DNA from: Oscillospiraceae bacterium
Lineage (GTDB): Bacteria > Bacillota > Clostridia > Oscillospirales > CAG-382
Direction: 5' to 3'
Assembly: GCA_015064895.1 (NCBI GenBank)
Contig: SVRI01000002.1
Location: 20,113-84,112, forward strand
Length of the DNA stretch: 64,000 nt
This document shows, piece after piece, positions 18,165-26,454 of this stretch. The notes below the pieces were generated by a model, which was not told the DNA's origin, searched no databases, and was given only the letters and a program-made list of their open reading frames with translations. The translations under genes and the position numbers were made by a program. Within the stretch, counting starts at the first letter, position 1. Each line of letters begins with the position of its first letter.

Positions 18165-19295
18165 TTACTCAAACGACTTATTATCGCAAAGATGTTTTTC
18201 CGCCACGGCATCTGCTATATGGCATCCCTTATATCCGTTATCGTAAAGATATTTACAAACATCAAGAACTCTGTTTTCAAAATCGGGAAGATAGCCTTTA
18301 TAATCTTTATGGAAATACTGTTCGTGAATCATTGTCGAAACAAAACCGCCTCTGTTCGGGTGTGCCACGATTTCCTTAATCTGCGACATCACCCAATCGT
18401 ATGTGCCGAGATTTGTTACAAGGTCAATTCTTGCGAACATCATATCCTCGTCTTTGTCATACCAGAAATCACGGGTGTCTGCGTGTTTTACCTGTTCTTT
18501 ATCAAGATAGTAGGCAACAAGGGGCGTTCCGTCTGCATTAAATGTTAGATAGCCTGTGAGAGATTTGAAGCCAAGGCTGCGAAGTGCTCTTACGCCTTCC
18601 CTGTTCACCTCACCCCAATGGATTGTTGTTGTATCGTTAATACATTCCTTGCCTGCAAAACGTATGATTTCTCTGCAGACATTAGTGCAATCCTCTGTGA
18701 TTTCTTCACTTGTTGTATTTTTATAAGGCATATCGGGATACTCGCTCTTTGCGTGGAAGGCAAGCTTTAACCAATCGCTGTTAGCACGGAATTCATCCTT
18801 GAACTTATCCGTCATCATGGTGAGGTTAAAGTATTCGGTATGTTCCTTAAAATCGTCAGTGGGGATAAATTCATAGAACAGGTTAAGATGAACCTTTGCA
18901 CCGTAGAGGTCATGTGCTTTTTTATATACGGCAAGGTAAGGATTCTCGAAAATCGACTTATACACGTCTTTATTCTTTGTTAAATCCTGCAAAAAGAGGA
19001 TATTATCATCGGATGAAACTCTGTATTTACCTTCAACGTCATTGAGCTTGAACACGGCAATCTTTGCACATTCACCGCTTGTTTTATCCTCGGCGGTAAG
19101 GGTGTTTCTGTAGCCTGAAATTTCAACATCCGCAGTAAAATATTCTGTGTCATATACAGCCTTTTTGTTACAGATATAAACATCGTTCTTTTCCGGTGCC
19201 TCAACTTTAACGGTAACGCAAAGTTTGTTTCCGTTAAGCTTTCCGTCACGTGAATTAAGACAATCTCCGTCAAGAGGAAACACAAATCTTATCAT
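18165..19295 (-). CDS. Uncharacterised protein with polysaccharide-deacetylase-like features
   Basis: The 376-residue protein has a beta-rich N-terminal 100 residues followed by an alpha/beta part. The alpha/beta part contains VHLNLFYEF, WLKLAFHAKSEYPDMPY, DTTTIHWGEVNREGVRALRSLGFKSLTGY and a late GGFVSTMIHEQYF. Histidines at strand ends (FHAKSE, IHWGEV, MIHEQYF) and the order of elements recall NodB-type polysaccharide deacetylase folds, but a textbook TxD/HxxxH metal motif is not obvious. The assignment is therefore tentative. It is the first gene of the operon, with RBS AAGGA and its own promoter at 19347-19375. Confidence 0.65.
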   Translation of the reverse strand: MIRFVFPLDGDCLNSRDGKLNGNKLCVTVKVEAPEKNDVYICNKKAVYDTEYFTADVEISGYRNTLTAEDKTSGECAKIAVFKLNDVEGKYRVSSDDNILFLQDLTKNKDVYKSIFENPYLAVYKKAHDLYGAKVHLNLFYEFIPTDDFKEHTEYFNLTMMTDKFKDEFRANSDWLKLAFHAKSEYPDMPYKNTTSEEITEDCTNVCREIIRFAGKECINDTTTIHWGEVNREGVRALRSLGFKSLTGYLTFNADGTPLVAYYLDKEQVKHADTRDFWYDKDEDMMFARIDLVTNLGTYDWVMSQIKEIVAHPNRGGFVSTMIHEQYFHKDYKGYLPDFENRVLDVCKYLYDNGYKGCHIADAVAEKHLCDNKSFE

Positions 19296-19346
19296 ACAAA
19301 CACATCCTTTTTATCCAACATTTAAAGTGCATATTTATCTACTAAT

Positions 19347-19375
19347 GTTTTATCATTTTTATATATAAATGTCAA
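19347..19375 (-). promoter_or_regulatory. Sigma-A type promoter of the three-gene carbohydrate operon
   Basis: Minus-strand TTGACA (19370-19375) and TAAAAC (19347-19352) have a 17-base spacer. Confidence 0.75.
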
Positions 19376-19441
19376 GAAGTTTTAGAAATTACGGACTATA
19401 TGACAAGTCACGCGGAACAGAGGACAAAATACAACATACAC

Positions 19442-19470
19442 TTGACAACCATAGGTTTTTATAGTACAAT
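19442..19470 (+). promoter_or_regulatory. Sigma-A type promoter for rpe
   Basis: TTGACA (19442-19447) and TACAAT (19465-19470) are 17 bases apart, about 40 bases before the start codon. Confidence 0.85.
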
Positions 19471-19508
19471 ACTACTAGATATAGATTTTTTATATATGAG
19501 GTATTTAT

Positions 19509-20153
19509 ATGATTAAGGTTTCACCTTCAATGCTCGCCTGTGATTTCACAAAATACGGCGCAGAGATTGAAAAGATAACGAAGGCCGGTGCCGAATATGT
19601 GCATCTTGATGTTATGGACGGAGTATTTGTACCAAACATTTCCTTCGGCATTCCCGTAGTTCAGGCAGCAAGAAAGGCAACAGATGCAATACTCGACGTA
19701 CATCTCATGATTACCGAGCCCGAAAGATACATAAAGCAGTTTTCGGATGCCGGTGCAGATATCATCGTCTTCCACTATGAAGCAACAAACAATCATCAGG
19801 AAATCATTGATGAAATCCACTCCCTCGGCAAAAAAGCAGGTATGTCCATAAAACCGGCAACACCCGCATTTGTCCTTGAGCCGTTTATGAGCAGTCTTGA
19901 CCTTGTACTTGTCATGTCGGTAGAACCCGGCTTTGGCGGTCAGAAGCTTATTCCCGAAACATTGGAAAAGGTTTCAAAGGTGAAAGAAATGAGACAGCTT
20001 TTGGGGGCTGACTTTGAAATAGAAATTGACGGCGGTATTACCGTTGACAATGCACATCTTGCCATTGAAGCGGGTGTCGATGTCATCGTTGCAGGCTCTG
20101 CCGTATTCAAGGCTGAAAACCCCGCAGCGGTCATAGCATCGTTCAAAGAGTGA
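19509..20153 (+). CDS. rpe: Ribulose-phosphate 3-epimerase
   Basis: The 214-residue TIM-barrel protein interconverts ribulose 5-phosphate and xylulose 5-phosphate in the pentose phosphate pathway. All signature elements are present: SPSMLACDF at the N-terminus, VHLDVMDGVFVPNISFG with the metal-binding H and catalytic D, VHLMITEPERYI, VMSVEPGFGGQ, and the C-terminal phosphate-binding EIDGGI and AGSAVF segments. Length is typical. A GAGGT site precedes the ATG. In many Firmicutes rpe follows rsgA in a Stp-PrkC cluster; here it stands alone between the carbohydrate operon and recA. Confidence 0.97.
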   Translation: MIKVSPSMLACDFTKYGAEIEKITKAGAEYVHLDVMDGVFVPNISFGIPVVQAARKATDAILDVHLMITEPERYIKQFSDAGADIIVFHYEATNNHQEIIDEIHSLGKKAGMSIKPATPAFVLEPFMSSLDLVLVMSVEPGFGGQKLIPETLEKVSKVKEMRQLLGADFEIEIDGGITVDNAHLAIEAGVDVIVAGSAVFKAENPAAVIASFKE

Positions 20154-20185
20154 TTTTTTGGACAGTCAGACAAAAACAGTTGGGT

Positions 20186-20209
20186 GTACAGTATTGATAT
20201 TTACTGTAC
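20186..20209. promoter_or_regulatory. Perfect palindromic operator candidate over the recA -35 box
   Basis: GTACAGTA (20186-20193) and TACTGTAC (20202-20209) form a perfect 8-bp inverted repeat separated by eight bases. The -35 hexamer lies inside the spacer. The canonical Gram-positive LexA box (CGAAC-N4-GTTCG) is not found upstream of this recA. Confidence 0.7.
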
Positions 20210-20222
20210 CATAGGCTATAAT
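20194..20222 (+). promoter_or_regulatory. Promoter of recA-recX
   Basis: TTGATA (20194-20199) and TATAAT (20217-20222) have a 17-base spacer and overlap the palindrome described separately. Confidence 0.85.
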
Positions 20223-20265
20223 TTATGTGTCGACAAAAGTTCTATACTGAAAGGAAATGATTGAA

Positions 20266-21360
20266 ATGAAGAAGACAGATATAAAGGAAGTACAGAACAG
20301 CGATAAGCAAAAGGCTCTTGCCACCACCATTGCTCAGATTGAAAAGAGCTACGGCAAGGGTGCTATTATGAAGCTTGGCGAAAATTCGTCAATGAATGTT
20401 TCGGCAGTATCCACAGGTTCTCTCAGCCTCGACCTTGCCCTTGGTATTGGCGGTGTTCCGAGAGGAAGAATCATTGAAATCTACGGTCCTGAGTCCTCAG
20501 GTAAGACAACCGTTGCACTTCACATTGTTGCAGAAGTTCAGAAGCTCGGCGGTGAAGCTGCATTTATCGATGCAGAGCACGCACTTGACCCTGTTTATGC
20601 TAAGGCTCTCGGCGTTGACATTGACTCACTTCTCGTATCCCAGCCCGACAACGGCGAACAGGCTCTTGAAATTACAGAAGCACTTGTTCGTTCGGGTGCA
20701 GTTGAAGTTGTTGTTGTTGACTCGGTTGCAGCTCTCGTTCCAAGAGCCGAAATTGACGGCGAAATGGGTGATGCACACGTAGGTCTTCAGGCAAGACTCA
20801 TGTCTCAGGCATTAAGAAAGCTCTCGGGTGCTATTGCAAAATCAAACTGTATTGTAATTTTCATCAACCAGTTAAGACTTAAAGTGGGCGTTATGTACGG
20901 CAACCCCGAAACAACATCCGGCGGTAATGCCCTCAAGTACTACGCATCGGTTCGACTTGACATCAGACGTACCGAAACAATTAAAGACGGTGCTGAGGCT
21001 GCCGGTAACCACACAAGAGTAAAGGTTGTAAAGAACAAAGTAGCTCCCCCCTTCAAAACAGCAGAATTTGACATTCTCTACGGCAAGGGCATTTCCAAGG
21101 AAAGCGAAATTATTGACATTGCCGTAAACCTTGACATTATCCAAAAGAGCGGTTCATGGTTCTACTACGGTGACCAGAGACTTGCTCAGGGTAAAGACAA
21201 CGTAAGAATACTTCTTGATGAAAACAAGGAAATGGCTGCGGAAATAGAAGGAAAAATCCGCGACAGACTTCAGAACGGTGCCGGTGCAGACGAGGTACTC
21301 GGCGGCGACGAAAAGGTTACGGATTCGGGAATACTCATCACCGAGGATTTTGACGCATAA
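20266..21360 (+). CDS. recA: Recombinase RecA
   Basis: This DNA-dependent ATPase carries out homologous recombination and, in SOS-type responses, stimulates LexA self-cleavage. The sequence shows the Walker A motif GPESSGKTT near residue 74, [10 protein letters not shown] as Walker B, the L1 and L2 DNA-binding loops (L2 contains [15 protein letters not shown]), and the usual acidic C-terminus ending ITEDFDA. The 364 residues are a normal length. ATG 20266 is chosen because AGGA stands about ten bases before it. The earlier in-frame ATG at 20257 directly abuts that site. The stop overlaps the recX start by one base. Confidence 0.97.
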   Translation: MKKTDIKEVQNSDKQKALATTIAQIEKSYGKGAIMKLGENSSMNVSAVSTGSLSLDLALGIGGVPRGRIIEIYGPESSGKTTVALHIVAEVQKLGGEAAFIDAEHALDPVYAKALGVDIDSLLVSQPDNGEQALEITEALVRSGAVEVVVVDSVAALVPRAEIDGEMGDAHVGLQARLMSQALRKLSGAIAKSNCIVIFINQLRLKVGVMYGNPETTSGGNALKYYASVRLDIRRTETIKDGAEAAGNHTRVKVVKNKVAPPFKTAEFDILYGKGISKESEIIDIAVNLDIIQKSGSWFYYGDQRLAQGKDNVRILLDENKEMAAEIEGKIRDRLQNGAGADEVLGGDEKVTDSGILITEDFDA

Positions 21361-22013
21361 TGATCATAGTAAAAACAATCATATCCAAGGGTGGCTCAGA
21401 AGTCACCCTTGAATGCGAATTTCGGGAAAAACATACTCTGACACGGGCAGATGCAATAAGGCTCGGACTTTACGATTTATCTGAGGATGACTTTCCCGTT
21501 GAATTTGCCGACGACGAACTGATTGAATTTCTTGCAAAAAAGCTCAAGGCAATAAAGTATGCGACATATCTTTTGCAGTTTTCAGACAAGAGCGAAAAGG
21601 TACTCAGACGCAAAATGCAGGAAAAGGATTACTCAAATGAGGTAATTGACGAAGCTTTATCGGTTATGCGTTCCTCGGGAATAATAAGCGATGAAAACCT
21701 ATGTCTCAAAAAGTACGTTTCCATCGCAAATTCAAAGCTATACGGCCCTCACAGAATAAAGAACGAGCTTTTCTCAAAGGGCTTTTCGTCGGAGGACATA
21801 AAAAACGCAGAAAACCTTGCAGATATTGACTTTTATGAGTTATGCAAAGAGCTTTGTAACAAGCTTTTATCATCAAGCAGAATTAATCTTTCGGACAGAC
21901 AAGAACGTGATAAATTCAAAGCAAAGCTTTCAAGGTACGGTTACGGTTTTGACGAAATAAATTCAGCTCTCGAAAATCTCGACTATTCTGTCGATGACGA
22001 AACCGATTTTTAA
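21360..22013 (+). CDS. recX: RecA regulatory protein RecX
   Basis: The 217-residue protein is predicted helical, with the three-helix tandem repeats of RecX: an AIKYATYLLQFSDKSEKVLRRKM unit, a LYGPHRIKNELFSKGF unit and a KFKAKLSRYGYGFDEI unit. RecX proteins bind and modulate RecA filaments. The start codon overlaps the recA stop (TAATG), indicating coupled translation. The N-terminal 55 residues form a beta-rich extension that is usual in Firmicute RecX. Confidence 0.9.
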   Translation: MIIVKTIISKGGSEVTLECEFREKHTLTRADAIRLGLYDLSEDDFPVEFADDELIEFLAKKLKAIKYATYLLQFSDKSEKVLRRKMQEKDYSNEVIDEALSVMRSSGIISDENLCLKKYVSIANSKLYGPHRIKNELFSKGFSSEDIKNAENLADIDFYELCKELCNKLLSSSRINLSDRQERDKFKAKLSRYGYGFDEINSALENLDYSVDDETDF

Positions 22014-22024
22014 AGGAGGAAGAC

Positions 22025-22468
22025 ATGGAAGTTTATATTTGGATAGGCATTGCCGTTGTTTCGCTGATAGTTGAAGTAGCAACATCGGGGCTTACAACCA
22101 TATGGTTTATACCGCCCGCACTCATTTCAATGGTACTTGCCCTGTTACATGTGCCGGTTGCCATTCAGATTGCGGCATTTGTTATATTGTCGGCACTCAT
22201 GATATTGCTATTCTACAAAAAGCTTAAAGAAAATATTGAAAAGAAATCCGAAAAAACAAACATCGATGCACTTATCGGAAAAGAAGCAATTGCAGAACAA
22301 GATATAACATACAGAAGCATGGGCAGAGTAAAGGTAGGCGGTATGAGTTGGTCTGCATATATTGAAAAGGATGCACAAACAATAAGCAAAGGCGATTTTG
22401 TAAAAATTTTATCCATTGACGGTGTAAAGCTGAAGGTAGAAAAAGCCGAAATACAGGAAAAAGTTTAA
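22025..22468 (+). CDS. NfeD family membrane protein
   Basis: The 147-residue protein has an N-terminal helix (about 4-22), further hydrophobic segments to about residue 66 and a soluble C-terminal OB-fold. In the OB-fold, LIGKEAIAEQDI and GRVKVGGMSWSAY are the typical NfeD beta strands. This is the short NfeD form, without the N-terminal ClpP-like protease. Such proteins partner SPFH/stomatin proteins encoded next door, which is the case here. AAAGGAGG lies directly before the start. The gene follows recX by 11 bases and may share the recA transcript. Confidence 0.9.
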   Translation: MEVYIWIGIAVVSLIVEVATSGLTTIWFIPPALISMVLALLHVPVAIQIAAFVILSALMILLFYKKLKENIEKKSEKTNIDALIGKEAIAEQDITYRSMGRVKVGGMSWSAYIEKDAQTISKGDFVKILSIDGVKLKVEKAEIQEKV

Positions 22469-22494
22469 ATTAAAATTACTTTAGGAGGATAATC

Positions 22495-23418
22495 ATGGAA
22501 CTGTTTATAGTTGTTTTTATAATAATAATTGCTATTATTCTTTCAAATATCAAAATCGTGCCCCAAGCACAGGCTATGGTAGTCGAAAGACTGGGTGCAT
22601 ATAAGACAACGTGGAAGACAGGCGTGCACTTCAAACTCCCCTTCATCGACAAAACTGCAAAAAAAATGTCACTCAAGGAACAGGTCGTGGATTTTCCTCC
22701 TCAGCCTGTTATCACAAGCGATAATGTTCATATGATGATTGATACCGTTATCTACTACCAGATTGCCGACCCAAAACTATACGCATACGGTGTAGAAAAT
22801 CCCATGCTTGCCATTGAAAACCTCACAGCAACAACCCTTCGTAACATTATCGGCGATCTTGAACTTGACGGAACACTTACTTCACGTGACATTATCAACA
22901 CAAAGATGCGTGCAATCCTCGATGAAGCAACCGACCCTTGGGGCATCAAAATCAACAGAGTAGAGCTAAAGAACATCATGCCTCCCAAGGATATTCAGGA
23001 TGCCATGGAAAAACAGATGAGAGCCGAACGTGAAAGACGTGAAAAAATATTGCAGGCTGAGGGTGAAAAGAAGTCGGCAGTGCTTATAGCCGAAGGTAAA
23101 AAGGAATCAATGATTCTTGAGGCAGAAGCCGAAAAACAGGCCGCTATTCTCAGAGCCGAGGCAAAACGCGAAGCTAAAATCAGAGAAGCTGAAGGTGAAG
23201 CTGAGGCAATTCTCAAGGTTCAAAATGCTGTTGCAGAAGGTTTGAAACTTGTAAGTAATGCCAATCCTTCCGATAAAGCACTTGCACTTAAGAGCTTTGA
23301 AGCACTTGAAAAGGTTGCTGACGGAAAAGCCACCAAGCTTATCGTCCCCTCCGACCTTCAGAATGTTACTGCAATTGCGGCTGCATTCAAAGAAGCAACT
23401 GACGAAAACAAGCAATAA
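22495..23418 (+). CDS. SPFH/Band 7 domain protein (stomatin/QmcA type)
   Basis: The 307-residue protein has one N-terminal membrane helix (residues 2-20), the SPFH domain beginning IKIVPQAQAMVVERLGAY and containing ITSDNVHMMIDTVIYYQI, and LKNIMPPKDIQDAMEKQM. A long coiled coil rich in A, E, K and R follows at about 170-240. Such proteins form ring-like membrane scaffolds and control membrane microdomains or proteases. The NfeD partner is the preceding gene, 26 bases upstream. The RBS AGGAGG is excellent. Confidence 0.94.
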   Translation: MELFIVVFIIIIAIILSNIKIVPQAQAMVVERLGAYKTTWKTGVHFKLPFIDKTAKKMSLKEQVVDFPPQPVITSDNVHMMIDTVIYYQIADPKLYAYGVENPMLAIENLTATTLRNIIGDLELDGTLTSRDIINTKMRAILDEATDPWGIKINRVELKNIMPPKDIQDAMEKQMRAERERREKILQAEGEKKSAVLIAEGKKESMILEAEAEKQAAILRAEAKREAKIREAEGEAEAILKVQNAVAEGLKLVSNANPSDKALALKSFEALEKVADGKATKLIVPSDLQNVTAIAAAFKEATDENKQ

Positions 23419-23453
23419 TTAAAGAAATATTTTAAAAAAGTTCGCAAAATGTA

Positions 23454-23482
23454 TTGTATTTTATTAATTTATATGTTATAAT
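23454..23482 (+). promoter_or_regulatory. Promoter of secG
   Basis: TTGTAT (23454-23459) and TATAAT (23477-23482) have a 17-base spacer. The -35 is weak. Confidence 0.65.
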
Positions 23483-23538
23483 AGTATGCGTTGTGTATAG
23501 ACTACACGTTAAAGTATTAAACATCGGAGGAATTTTAG

Positions 23539-23778
23539 ATGAATACACTTACAACCGTTATCGGTATTTTATTAATAGTAATGGCTGTTTTCCTTGTTAT
23601 TGCAGTTCTTATGCAGAGCAGCAAAGACCACAGACTCGGATCTTCCATTGCAGGCGGTGCTGAAACATTCTTTGGCAAGCAGAAGGGCAAGAGCATGGAT
23701 GCCATGTTCAACAAGCTTACTACAGTTATCGCTATCATTTTCGTTTTACTCGTTATCACTCTCTTTGTAATTCAGTAA
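23539..23778 (+). CDS. secG: Preprotein translocase subunit SecG
   Basis: The 79-residue protein has two hydrophobic helices (about 3-26 and 54-77) joined by the family loop AVLMQSSKDHRLGSSIAGGA...FFGKQKGK. SecG associates with SecYE and assists SecA-driven export; in this window it would support export of the large secreted proteins. CGGAGG precedes the ATG. In many Clostridia secG is followed by rnr, smpB and ssrA, but here an LTA-synthase-like gene follows instead. Confidence 0.95.
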   Translation: MNTLTTVIGILLIVMAVFLVIAVLMQSSKDHRLGSSIAGGAETFFGKQKGKSMDAMFNKLTTVIAIIFVLLVITLFVIQ

Positions 23779-23945
23779 AACAGCATTATATGGCATGTAT
23801 CCATGTGATGCGTGCAACTAACAGGTAAAAAAGAAACGACTATTCTACGGAACTTTATTGATTTAATCGAATGACTGACTGCATTCCATGTATCGGTCAT
23901 GCTCTCCGTCAGATTTTACTGAATCTTTTTATTCCAATGAAATTC
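23779..23945 (+). other. Unassigned leader or intergenic RNA region
   Basis: These 167 bases between secG and the terminator at 23946 contain two related CCATGT blocks (near 23806 and 23888) and several short self-complementary stretches. I find no convincing promoter and no open frame. It could be the secG 3' UTR, or a structured leader regulating the next gene through the terminator. Confidence 0.35.
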
Positions 23946-23975
23946 AGACGCGAGGTATATTCCTTGCGTCTTTTT
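23946..23975 (+). terminator. Terminator immediately upstream of the LTA-synthase-like gene
   Basis: A ten-bp stem (AGACGCGAGG with CCTTGCGTCT, one G-U) with a six-base loop ends in five T. It lies only about six bases before the GGAGG of the next gene, a position typical for attenuation. Confidence 0.85.
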
Positions 23976-23992
23976 CATATCCGGAGGTAATC

Positions 23993-26374
23993 ATGAGCAA
24001 GCCCAACACTCACGCCGGCACAGTATCAGAAGCGTCCAAAAAAAAGACAACAGCTCTTTCAAGAGCTTTTTCAAAATTTGACGATATGATGTGCAACTCA
24101 AAAAAAGCTCTCTTATTCATTGCAATATATTCATTTGTATTCAACTACATAATGGAGCTAACTCTCAGACACAATCCATGGAAAGCTTTCACGCTGATGT
24201 TCACTTCACCAATTGTTTTCCTGCTAGGATATCTTATAGTATTCTCAACGCTGTCTTTGATGTTCTTTTTCAGAAAAAGGACCTTTGCCTTCTGTTTTCT
24301 TGCCTTCATATGGTTTTTAATTGCTGCGGTAAACTTCTTTTTGATGGTGGTTTTCCAGCGTTCAACCCCGTTTGTTTTTTCGGATCTTCGAATTCTCAGT
24401 TCATCAAAGGACATTGTCAACAACGGGTACATAGGTTGGGTTGAACTTATTTTTATAATTCTTGCAGCACTTATTTTCATTGCCCTTATATGTCTTGTTT
24501 ACTTCAAGTCCAAAAAATGCAAAGGGCTTGCAGGCTCTGCATCCTTCTTTTCCGTGCAGTTAACAGCCATTACGGTTATCATAACAATAATTTACACAAA
24601 TACGGCAGTAAGTGCAGACAAGTTTGACAATCTCCCCAACAAATTCCGTGACCACGGATTTGCATTCTGTTTCTTATATTCGGTTATTGACAACGGCATT
24701 GACAAGCCCAAGGATTACTCTGCCGACAGCTTTGACAAAACAAGAAAAGATGTCAACAAGGATTTCAAGGACAGTCAGGGTGCAGATGCTCTTATACACA
24801 CAGGAAACCATGAGCTTCTTGAAAACATATATACAGAAGTCAAGAGCAAGTATGAAACAATGCCAAACTATGCTTATATTCAAGCAAACAAAGAAGACTG
24901 CGATGCCAGAATCTTAGAGCTTGAAAACAAGTTCTCCCGGCACGTTGAAGCTTCATCGTTTGATTCCAATGCACAAAACTCAGACAATCCCGGTTCCGGT
25001 TTTGCAGGAAATCTTGAAATGCCAAACATCATTTTCCTTCAGCTTGAATCCTTCTACGATGTAAACAACATCAAGGGCTATGAATACAACACAAATCCCC
25101 ACCCCGTTTACTCAATGCTTAAAGAAGAACTCCCCGGCGGAAAGCTTACAGTCCCATCAATCGGTGCAGGAACTGCAAACACCGAGTTTGAGGTTATGAC
25201 GGGGATGGACGTTTCGTTCTTCGGTATTGCAGAATATCCCTATCTTTCGGTTCTTCAGGATCAGACATGCGAATCGATTTGCTACAATGCAAAGGAATAC
25301 GGCTACAAAACCCATGCTCTTCACAATCATAAGGGCAACTTCTACGACAGATACAAGGTATTCCCAAATCTCGGTTACGATACATTCACTTCCCTTGAAG
25401 CAATGACAGACCTTTCCATCAACCAGCGTAACTGGTGCAGAGACTATGTGCTTCTTGATCAGATAAATGCGTGTCTCGATGCAACCGACGGTCAGGACCT
25501 CATTTACACAATCAGTGTACAGCCACACGGTAAGTATCCAACCGAAAGCGAATACGAAAATGAAATACTAAAGGGTGAAACACCGAGAATCGTTGTTTCG
25601 GGTAACGAACACAATCCCGAAAATCCCGGCTTTTCCTACTATGTAAATCAGATAAGCGAGGTTGACACCTTTATCGGTGACCTCATTCTTGAGCTTTCAT
25701 TCCGAAACGAGCCTACTGTTGTTGTCATGTACGGCGATCATCTTCCCGCCTTTTCAGTGGAAAAATACTGGCAGCTCAAAGAAGGCAACTGTTATCAGAC
25801 GGACTACATTATCTGGAACAACTGCGGTATTGATTTCTCTGATGCCAAGGATCTTACCACATTCCAGCTTTCATCCTATGTATACAGCAAGCTTGGCATC
25901 AACTGCGGTGAAATCAACAAGCTCAACCGAATCTATCTTGAAAACGACGACGTCGATGACTACCGCGACATAAGACACACTTATCAGTATGCTATCTTCT
26001 ACGACAAGTCATTAAAGTCACCGTCCTCAAAGGTAACACTTACGACTTATGAGCCTGCTGACACCATCTACGGTATCACAAGTGCAAGCATTTCGGACAT
26101 ATTCACAATTGACGATACAACATACATTGTTGGCGAAAGATTCAACTCTTTTACACGAATATTCATAGATGGCAAACAAGCAAATACAGAGTTTGTTTCA
26201 GATAAAGTTGTTACAACCACAGCAGATATTCTTGACGGGCAGGTAATACGTACCGCACAGCCGTCAGGAGGATTTATGCTCGGACAAAGCCAAAATGCCA
26301 AGGTTTATTCAGGCAACATGATAATACCGTCAAACATGCGTGAAGAAAAACTGGCTGAACATAACATATATTGA
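23993..26374 (+). CDS. LTA synthase family sulfatase-like protein
   Basis: The 793-residue membrane protein has an N-terminal block of five hydrophobic helices (to about residue 210) and an extracellular alkaline-phosphatase-fold domain. FLQLESFYD gives the metal-binding E, GTANTEFEVMTG contains the probable nucleophile T394, and MYGDHLPAFS supplies the D-H metal ligands. Such enzymes transfer glycerol phosphate from phosphatidylglycerol to build or decorate lipoteichoic-acid-like polymers. A C-terminal beta domain (about 680-780, IYGITSASISDIF...) resembles an IPT/TIG fold and is not part of classical LtaS. ATG 23993 has CCGGAGG close upstream, so the open frame further upstream is not used. 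It is a paralogue of the fusion gene at 6408. Confidence 0.88.
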   Translation: MSKPNTHAGTVSEASKKKTTALSRAFSKFDDMMCNSKKALLFIAIYSFVFNYIMELTLRHNPWKAFTLMFTSPIVFLLGYLIVFSTLSLMFFFRKRTFAFCFLAFIWFLIAAVNFFLMVVFQRSTPFVFSDLRILSSSKDIVNNGYIGWVELIFIILAALIFIALICLVYFKSKKCKGLAGSASFFSVQLTAITVIITIIYTNTAVSADKFDNLPNKFRDHGFAFCFLYSVIDNGIDKPKDYSADSFDKTRKDVNKDFKDSQGADALIHTGNHELLENIYTEVKSKYETMPNYAYIQANKEDCDARILELENKFSRHVEASSFDSNAQNSDNPGSGFAGNLEMPNIIFLQLESFYDVNNIKGYEYNTNPHPVYSMLKEELPGGKLTVPSIGAGTANTEFEVMTGMDVSFFGIAEYPYLSVLQDQTCESICYNAKEYGYKTHALHNHKGNFYDRYKVFPNLGYDTFTSLEAMTDLSINQRNWCRDYVLLDQINACLDATDGQDLIYTISVQPHGKYPTESEYENEILKGETPRIVVSGNEHNPENPGFSYYVNQISEVDTFIGDLILELSFRNEPTVVVMYGDHLPAFSVEKYWQLKEGNCYQTDYIIWNNCGIDFSDAKDLTTFQLSSYVYSKLGINCGEINKLNRIYLENDDVDDYRDIRHTYQYAIFYDKSLKSPSSKVTLTTYEPADTIYGITSASISDIFTIDDTTYIVGERFNSFTRIFIDGKQANTEFVSDKVVTTTADILDGQVIRTAQPSGGFMLGQSQNAKVYSGNMIIPSNMREEKLAEHNIY

Positions 26375-26382
26375 CATAGAGA

Positions 26383-26412
26383 AATCCCGTCATTTTCATG
26401 ACGGGATTCTTT
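26383..26412 (+). terminator. Terminator of the LTA-synthase-like gene
   Basis: A ten-bp stem AATCCCGTCA with its complement around a short loop is followed by CTTTT. Confidence 0.9.
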
Positions 26413-26420
26413 TACACAAG

Positions 26421-26445
26421 AAAAGCCGTCTGAGAGACGGCTTTT
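26421..26445 (-). terminator. Terminator of ftsZ
   Basis: AAAAGCCGTC and GACGGCTTTT form a ten-bp stem just beyond the ftsZ stop, with T residues on the minus strand. Confidence 0.9.
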
Positions 26446-26454
26446 AAACATTAT

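Noticed and set aside
20223..20265. Canonical LexA box upstream of recA
   Set aside because: GTTC-like bases occur, but no GAAC-N4-GTTC dyad is present.
23460..23540. BlaI-type operator before secG
   Set aside because: A GTGTA...TACAC pair exists, but the spacing and arms do not match the CTACA-N-TGTAG dyads before the blaI-like gene.
23779..23945. Possible tmRNA, SRP RNA or 6S RNA after secG
   Set aside because: I looked because ssrA often lies near secG, but no tRNA-like ends, tag frame or known conserved loops were found.
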